Positions 59,321-64,000 of a stretch of DNA of 64,000 nt are shown one piece after another. Position 1 is the stretch's first letter. Each line of letters starts with the position of its first letter. Source of the stretch: JAGRCP01 sp942490705 (GTDB lineage: Bacteria > Chloroflexota > Anaerolineae > Caldilineales > Caldilineaceae); contig CALNXY010000006.1 in assembly GCA_942490705.1 (NCBI GenBank), positions 124,001-188,000 on the forward strand, given 5' to 3'. Made by a program: the position numbers and the translations under genes. The notes under the pieces are model-generated. The model was not told the DNA's origin and made no database searches. It saw only the letters and a program-made list of their open reading frames with translations.

Positions 59321-59926
59321 TTAGTTTGAAGTTTGGCCATGTGGTCTTCGACTCGCTTGGTAGTCTGCCAGAGCACGTCGTAGGAGGTCGGCAATACCGA
59401 GATCTTCCGCCCAGCGGTGAAGATACGGTAGATCAAGCCGCGTGCTCTGAATTTCTAACACCCCCTGAACATCATCCCACTGACGCTCGGATGTCTCGCC
59501 GCCAAGCCGATACCAATCGAGTTTGGCTAAGACCACGTCCTCAGGGCTGGCAATAAATGCCTTGCCGTCAGGCGGCGCCAACACCTGCAAACGGCGGCGC
59601 TCGAGCTGTTGGCGATCAAATTGCCGCTCGCCAACGACAAAGAGATCGACCTTGAACATGGTTGCGCGATGAATCAGGTTGAAGCTACCCTGATTCGTCA
59701 CCGCTGCATGTATCACGGCGACGTCAGCATAGAATTCCTGGTCAAGCTCACGAATAAGCGGGTCGACATCAGCAATAGTTAAGGCGGCAACAATATCAAC
59801 ATTCAGGGTTGTACGAATACGACCGTGGCTGGTACTTGCCATCGAGCCCCCGATCGCATAGGGCACTTGCAAGCTCTCCAAGGTTTCCGTTACCTTCAGC
59901 GTAACAGATAGGGCTTCAGACTGCAT
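59321..59926 (-). CDS. Nucleotidyltransferase-fold protein, putative toxin partner
   Basis: 201 aa from the ATG at 59926, which overlaps the end of the 89-aa gene by 11 bases; upstream in-frame ATGs are possible. An NTase-type start VPYAIGGSMASTSHGRIRTTLNVDIVAAL keeps the GG-S and a distal Asp but not a classical DxD pair. The C-terminal FIASPEDVVLAKLDWYRLGG and a W-DDVQGVL-I helix are typical of this AbiEii/DUF-like NTase group. Such pairs are often toxin-antitoxin or mobile defence modules. Confidence 0.7.
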   Translation of the reverse strand: MQSEALSVTLKVTETLESLQVPYAIGGSMASTSHGRIRTTLNVDIVAALTIADVDPLIRELDQEFYADVAVIHAAVTNQGSFNLIHRATMFKVDLFVVGERQFDRQQLERRRLQVLAPPDGKAFIASPEDVVLAKLDWYRLGGETSERQWDDVQGVLEIQSTRLDLPYLHRWAEDLGIADLLRRALADYQASRRPHGQTSN

Positions 59927-60185
59927 CAGTCGAAAGATCCGATTTTGGTGCAGGACCATAGACAGCCGTTGCAAGTTCTCTGCCCAATAACCGGTCCGCC
60001 AATAGGCGGTGAAGTTCTGGCTCAGCGGCAGATGGGTACTCTGCCCGCAGGCTGCTGAGGGCCAATGCTCGCGTCATGTCAATTAGGCCCGTCATCAACT
60101 CTAACTTACGCCAGATCGGGATCTCGCGCAGCACTTGAATTTGTAGGACATGTATTTCGGGCGTGGTGTCAGATGGTGATCGCAT
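59916..60185 (-). CDS. Small protein paired with the nucleotidyltransferase
   Basis: 89 aa. The core IPIWRKLELMTGLIDMTRALALSSLRAEYPSA, then LHRLLADRLLGRELATAVYGP, is a helical unit that I recall occurring immediately upstream of such nucleotidyltransferases. It stops 11 bases inside the NTase gene, so translation is coupled. By position it could be an antitoxin or specificity partner. ATG at 60183-60185, weak SD. Confidence 0.7.
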   Translation of the reverse strand: MRSPSDTTPEIHVLQIQVLREIPIWRKLELMTGLIDMTRALALSSLRAEYPSAAEPELHRLLADRLLGRELATAVYGPAPKSDLSTDAV

Positions 60186-60606
60186 GGTTCACTTCAAGTC
60201 CAGTTAAAACCAGCTACTGCTGCAGCTTTATTGATCATAAATCCGCATGGCTTGCGAGCATTTTTTGCACAGTGAGTTACTGCACATAACGCATTTCGAG
60301 GCCAAGGATGTCTAGCCTCTCTCTATCCATATTATACACGTGCCCCAGAACACCGGGTAAGCGCCCGGAATTGAAATGCACTCACGTTCGTGAACAAGAG
60401 TCTCAACGCACAGCGGATTTGATGGATCAGAACGATTTCAGATCTCTCGCCAGCGTCGACGCAGTTCGGCCAGATGCGCTTCTTCGTCCAGGAGCCGCAT
60501 TACGAATGCGTCGCGCGCCACTCGGAACAGGCGCTGGCGCGCGGCAATATCGTCGGAAACCGCCTCATGCGAGACCGTTACACCTATCATTGCTACCAAC
60601 TCAATC
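60186..60606. other. Intergenic region upstream of the nucleotidyltransferase pair
   Basis: About 420 bp. It may hold a small minus-strand ORF (60438-60590, listed) and nothing else convincing. The plus-strand frame over 60430-60640 is open and protein-like in places (PHYECVARHSEQALARGN), but has no start. Confidence 0.45.
60438..60590 (-). CDS. Possible 50-aa small protein
   Basis: ATG at 60590 to TGA at 60438. The translation is helical and charged at its end (RLFRVARDAF, LLDEEAHLAELRRRW). No strong SD precedes it and no homology is recognised. Could be a fragment of an older gene. Confidence 0.3.
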   Translation of the reverse strand: MIGVTVSHEAVSDDIAARQRLFRVARDAFVMRLLDEEAHLAELRRRWREI

Positions 60607-60656
60607 AGAGAATAAAAAGCCGGGACATCACGTGATGTCCCGGCTTTTTATTCTCT
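60607..60656. terminator. 50-bp perfect palindrome, bidirectional terminator
   Basis: Positions 60607-60631 and 60632-60656 are exact reverse complements: 25-base arms with no spacer. The arms carry AAAAA and TTTTT flanking a CCGGGACATCAC core, giving a U-run in either direction. It lies 40 bp downstream of hppA, whose transcript it should end. Confidence 0.85.
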
Positions 60657-60695
60657 GCAATAACAGCAAAATTATCAATGCTGTCGATCCATCCC

Positions 60696-62723
60696 CTAGA
60701 AGAGGCCGCTGCCAAACGTCGCGGCGAAGACCAGGCTGACGATACTCATCAGCTTGATCAAGATGTTGAGCGACGGGCCGCTGGTGTCCTTGAAGGGGTC
60801 ACCGACGGTGTCACCAATGACGGCTGCCTTATGGGCAAACGAGCCCTTGCCGCCCATTTCACCCGTTTCGATCCACTTCTTGGCATTGTCCCAGGCGCCG
60901 CCGGAGTTGGCCATCATCACCGCCAGCATGAAGCCGGATGCGATCGCGCCCACAAGCATGCCGGCCAACGCCTCGGCGCCGAGCACGTAGCCGACGACCA
61001 GCGGGGCGGCCACAGCCAGCGTGCCGGGCAGGATCATCTGGCGCAGTGCATTCTCCGTGCTAATGGCGACGCAGGTGGCATAGTCGGGCTTGGCCGTGCC
61101 TTCCATGATGCCGGGAATCTCGGCAAACTGGCGCCGCACTTCCATGACGATGGCGTAGGCAGCCTTGCCCACAGCGGTCATCGTCAGCGCGGCAAAGACA
61201 TAGGGGAGAACCGCACCGATGAGAATACCGGGCAACATGGTGGGATCGAGGAGATTGAGACTTTCAATGTTCGCCGCTTCCACATAGGCGGCCATTAGCG
61301 CCAGCGCCGTCAGCACGGCCGAGCCAATCGCAAAGCCCTTGCCCGTGGCAGCGGTGGTGTTGCCCAGGCTGTCCAGCGCGTCCGTGCGGTCACGCACGCT
61401 GTCGGGCAGATCGCTCATTTCGGCGATACCGCCGGCGTTGTCGGCCACGGGGCCGTACGCGTCCGTAGCCAGCGTGATGCCCAGCGTGCTCAACATGCCG
61501 ACGCCGGCCAGGGCAACGGCATAGAGCCCGGCAGTCACCGTGCCCTCAGCGCGGATGCCCAGCATGATACTGAAGAGAATCGCAAAAGCGACGATCAGAA
61601 CCGGCGCCAGCGTGCTCATCATGCCGACCGAAAGACCCTGAATGATGAGGGTGGCCGGACCGGTTTCAGAGGCCGCCGCAATACTTTGGGTTGGCTTGTA
61701 GGCATAAGCCGTATAATATTCCGTAAAGAAGGCAATCAGATTGCCGGCGATCAGACCGATCAGAATGACCACCCAGTAGAGCCAGGAGACGCCAGGCGCA
61801 AGCAGCACCATGAGCAAAGAAAGGATGACCACAATGCCCGACGATGCCCAAATCGCGTTGCGCAGCGTTTTGAGCAGATCCTCTTGCGTGGCGTCTTCCT
61901 CAGTCTTGACCATGAAGGTACCGATCAGCGCGGCAATGATGCCGACCGAAGCGATGAGGAAAGGCAGCCCGACAAAGGCGAGTTCGGCGCCATTCATCAT
62001 CACCAAACCAAGCGTGGCTGCGGCGATAATTGAGCCGCTGTAGCTCTCGAAGAGGTCGGCGCCCATACCGGCCACGTCGCCCACGTTGTCGCCCACGTTG
62101 TCGGCGATAACGGCGGGGTTGCGGGGATCGTCCTCGGGGATGCCCTGTTCGACCTTGCCGACCAGATCGGCGCCCACGTCAGCAGCCTTGGTGAAGATGC
62201 CGCCGCCGACGCGTGAAAAGAGTGCAATGCTCGAGGCGCCAAAGCCGAACCCGGTCAGGTAGGCGATGTTGCCGTCAAAGATGAGATAGAGCGTGGAGAG
62301 TCCGATGATGCTGAAGCTGACCACGGCCATGCCCATGACCGACCCGCTGCTGAAGGCAACGCGCAGGCCGTCATTGAGGCTGCGGCTGGCGGCAGCGGCC
62401 GTGCGCACATTGGACTGGACGGCGATGGACATGCCCAAATAGCCGGCGGCAGCCGAGGCAGCGGCGCCGACGATAAAGCAAACGGCTGTCTGCCAGCTAA
62501 TAAAGAATGCGATGGCTGCGGCCACCACAACGACAAAAATCGAGAGATAAAGATACTCGCGCTGGAGAAAGGCCGAAGCCCCTTCTTGAATCGCGGCGGC
62601 GATCTCACGCATTCTGTCATCGCCCGTATCTTCAGCCATCACATTGCGGATTTGCCAGATGACAAAGCCGATCCCGACTAAACCCAACAATAACGCAATC
62701 ACTACCGAGACGTTGCCTTGCAA
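60696..62723 (-). CDS. hppA: K+-dependent membrane-bound inorganic pyrophosphatase
   Basis: 675 aa from a TTG at 62723, chosen because AAGGAGGAG lies six bases upstream and the M-PPase N-terminal helix (VVIALLLGLVGIGFVIW) begins there; the frame is open 37 codons further. About 16 helices. Catalytic motifs are GGIFTKAADVGADLVGKVE, DDPRNPAVIADNVGDNVGD and the C-terminal IGDTVGDPFKDTSGPSLNIL. The GNTTAATGKG motif has Ala where K+-independent enzymes have Lys, so it should be K+-dependent. It couples PPi hydrolysis to H+ or Na+ pumping across the inner membrane. Confidence 0.96.
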   Translation of the reverse strand: MQGNVSVVIALLLGLVGIGFVIWQIRNVMAEDTGDDRMREIAAAIQEGASAFLQREYLYLSIFVVVVAAAIAFFISWQTAVCFIVGAAASAAAGYLGMSIAVQSNVRTAAAASRSLNDGLRVAFSSGSVMGMAVVSFSIIGLSTLYLIFDGNIAYLTGFGFGASSIALFSRVGGGIFTKAADVGADLVGKVEQGIPEDDPRNPAVIADNVGDNVGDVAGMGADLFESYSGSIIAAATLGLVMMNGAELAFVGLPFLIASVGIIAALIGTFMVKTEEDATQEDLLKTLRNAIWASSGIVVILSLLMVLLAPGVSWLYWVVILIGLIAGNLIAFFTEYYTAYAYKPTQSIAAASETGPATLIIQGLSVGMMSTLAPVLIVAFAILFSIMLGIRAEGTVTAGLYAVALAGVGMLSTLGITLATDAYGPVADNAGGIAEMSDLPDSVRDRTDALDSLGNTTAATGKGFAIGSAVLTALALMAAYVEAANIESLNLLDPTMLPGILIGAVLPYVFAALTMTAVGKAAYAIVMEVRRQFAEIPGIMEGTAKPDYATCVAISTENALRQMILPGTLAVAAPLVVGYVLGAEALAGMLVGAIASGFMLAVMMANSGGAWDNAKKWIETGEMGGKGSFAHKAAVIGDTVGDPFKDTSGPSLNILIKLMSIVSLVFAATFGSGLF

Positions 62724-63286
62724 GATACTCCTCCTTCTTCCCAACGATTTTGGGGCTTGTAGAATAAACGGTTTGAATAAATGGATAGTAAACACCGGCG
62801 CGCGCCTTCGTTTTTCCGCCGGCGGATAAACCAATTTGAGGATGGAAGCCTTGCGATCATTCGCACACGAATGAACGAGATCTACTTTCGTGGATTTCGA
62901 TCGCAGAATGCGCTGCTGTCTCTCCTGCGTCTAAACCGAATTGCGCTTACTTTCACAAGTCGAGGCTCTTCGTATTGTAAATTGTGAAGTGGGCCGCGTC
63001 AAATCTACAATATGCAACCCGAAGCAGCACGGAATGCAGCACAGGGCTATTGAATGGGTAGATGCAGGTGGAATTCTTCGAGATAGATGCGCAGAAGATC
63101 AGTGGTCTGGCAGGCTGTCGGAGAGAAAACGGATAGAACGCCGATTGGGCGGATTGGGCCCGAAGCGCCACGACCGGAGGGCAGAGGAATCTCCGGTTCG
63201 TACAGTCGAGATTGTTCGCCACTTTGCTCTGTCGGAATGACAGGTGTTGGGCTGTAGATCAGACCTTATAGGATAGGAGGCCAGCG
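62724..63286. other. Divergent intergenic region between hppA and the cysteine desulfurase
   Basis: About 560 bp. I see no convincing gene. GGATAGAACGCCGATTGGGCGGATT near 63131 resembles part of the 16163-16258 repeat vocabulary. No riboswitch was recognised. Confidence 0.4.
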
Positions 63287-64000
63287 ATGGCACAGGATCG
63301 TCACTCAATTTATATGGACCATTCGGCCACCACACCCGTGCGCGACGAGGTGCTGGCGGCCATGGAACCCTACTTTGCTGAGTTTTACGGCAATCCCAGC
63401 AGCATCCACGCCGTGGGCCGGCGCGGCGGTGCAGCGCTGACCCGGGCGCGCCGCGCCATTGCCGATTTGCTCGGCGCCCAACCGCGCGAAATCATTTTCA
63501 CCGGCTGTGGCACTGAGAGCGACAACGCAGCTTTGCGCGGCCTGGCACTAGCCCGACGCGCGGCCACCGGCGCCGATCGCGTTATCACGCTCCCCATCGA
63601 GCACAAGGCTGTGCTTTACACGGCAGAGGACCTGCGCGATCACTTCGGCTTTCGCCTGACGGTGCTGCCGGTGGACGAACTGGGCCGCGTGGAGATCGCG
63701 GATCTGGCTGCCGCGCTGGACGACGGCAGTGATGTGGCCGTGGTCAGCATCATGCTGGCGAATAACGAGGTGGGCACGATCCAGCCCGTGGCCGAGATCG
63801 GCGCGCGCTGCCGTGCGCTCGGCGTGCCCTTCCATACGGATGCCGTCCAGGCAGTCGGACGGTTGTCCCTGAAGGTCGATGCTCTTCAAGTCGACGCACT
63901 CAGCGGCAGCGCCCACAAGTTTTATGGACCAAAGGGCGTCGGCTTCCTCTACCTGCGCGATGGCACGCCCTTCGTACCTTACATGACCGGCGGCAGCCAC
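63287..64000 (+). CDS. Cysteine desulfurase, NifS/IscS type (partial, runs off the window)
   Basis: The first 238 codons are present; the gene continues beyond 64000. Start ATG at 63287 follows AGGAGG. The PLP-enzyme landmarks are IYMDHSATTPVRDEVLAAM, FYGNPSSIHAVGRRGGAAL, EIIFTGCGTESDNAALRG, LPIEHKAVL, IMLANNEVGTIQPV, PFHTDAVQAVGRL and Lys in SGSAHKFYGPKGVGFLY. It supplies persulfide sulfur from cysteine for Fe-S clusters or tRNA thiolation. The active-site Cys loop is outside the window. Confidence 0.95.
   Translation, partial: MAQDRHSIYMDHSATTPVRDEVLAAMEPYFAEFYGNPSSIHAVGRRGGAALTRARRAIADLLGAQPREIIFTGCGTESDNAALRGLALARRAATGADRVITLPIEHKAVLYTAEDLRDHFGFRLTVLPVDELGRVEIADLAAALDDGSDVAVVSIMLANNEVGTIQPVAEIGARCRALGVPFHTDAVQAVGRLSLKVDALQVDALSGSAHKFYGPKGVGFLYLRDGTPFVPYMTGGSH

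Noticed and set aside
1..64000. CRISPR array, tRNA or rRNA genes
   Set aside because: No regularly spaced direct repeats, T-loop GTTCRANNC contexts with paired arms, or rRNA signatures were seen on reading the window.

Overview
The window is a GC-rich bacterial chromosome segment with no rRNA, tRNA or CRISPR array. The gene repertoire points to Chloroflexota, probably an Anaerolineae/Caldilineae-like lineage. The evidence is a bacterial translin homologue, a BTAD/NB-ARC/WD40 regulator next to a MalT-type LuxR regulator, several small proteins of a style I associate with this phylum, very large secreted FG-GAP proteins, LutABC, an aldehyde:ferredoxin oxidoreductase (AOR) and a K+-dependent membrane pyrophosphatase. 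No phylogenetic marker was tested, so the assignment is an inference.

Layout. 1-3 kb (minus): a two-gene SIR2-like / CHAT-protease-FGE module that looks like a biological-conflict system. 3.4-9.7 kb (minus): a MOSC protein, a Gfo/Idh/MocA dehydrogenase, lutC-lutB-lutA for lactate oxidation, and an M24 peptidase. 9.8-13.5 kb (plus): ssb with a promoter, a LexA-like box and a terminator, then a tight three-gene run of translin, a Cas4-like N-terminal fragment fused to a membrane helix, and a helical-repeat protein. 13.5-16.3 kb: a SulP transporter and gcvH, separated by ATCCGC-rich intergenic repeats.

16.3-25.3 kb (minus): a catabolic cluster. It holds an enolase-superfamily dehydratase, a ketol-acid-reductoisomerase-like protein lacking the catalytic His, a TIM-barrel isomerase, an SDR, a fused CoA-transferase, a PcaF-like thiolase and an AOR. 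It could take a sugar acid or oxo-acid to acyl-CoA and acetyl-CoA. A PIN toxin remnant with a ribbon-helix-helix gene is inserted in it. 25.6-27.1 kb: trmFO with a promoter and a bidirectional terminator. 27.1-43.1 kb (minus): a cell-surface block of lipoproteins, a metallophosphoesterase, a 1279-residue secreted FG-GAP protein with a duplicated tail, a hexaheme cytochrome c and a secreted alkylsulfatase.

43.4-50.5 kb (plus): two large STAND regulators in tandem. 50.6-53.0 kb (plus): two small proteins, a membrane-anchored alpha/beta hydrolase and a GNAT. 53-59.3 kb: a DMT transporter, a multi-pass protein, a degenerate tyrosine recombinase, an epimerase and a methyltransferase, plus decayed genes (S41 peptidase, sulfatase). 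59.3-62.7 kb (minus): a nucleotidyltransferase pair that may be toxin-antitoxin-like, a 50-bp perfect palindromic terminator and hppA. From 63.3 kb (plus): a NifS-type cysteine desulfurase cut by the window edge.

Start codons were moved inward from the longest open frame wherever a Shine-Dalgarno sequence, signal peptide or family N-terminus decided the matter.
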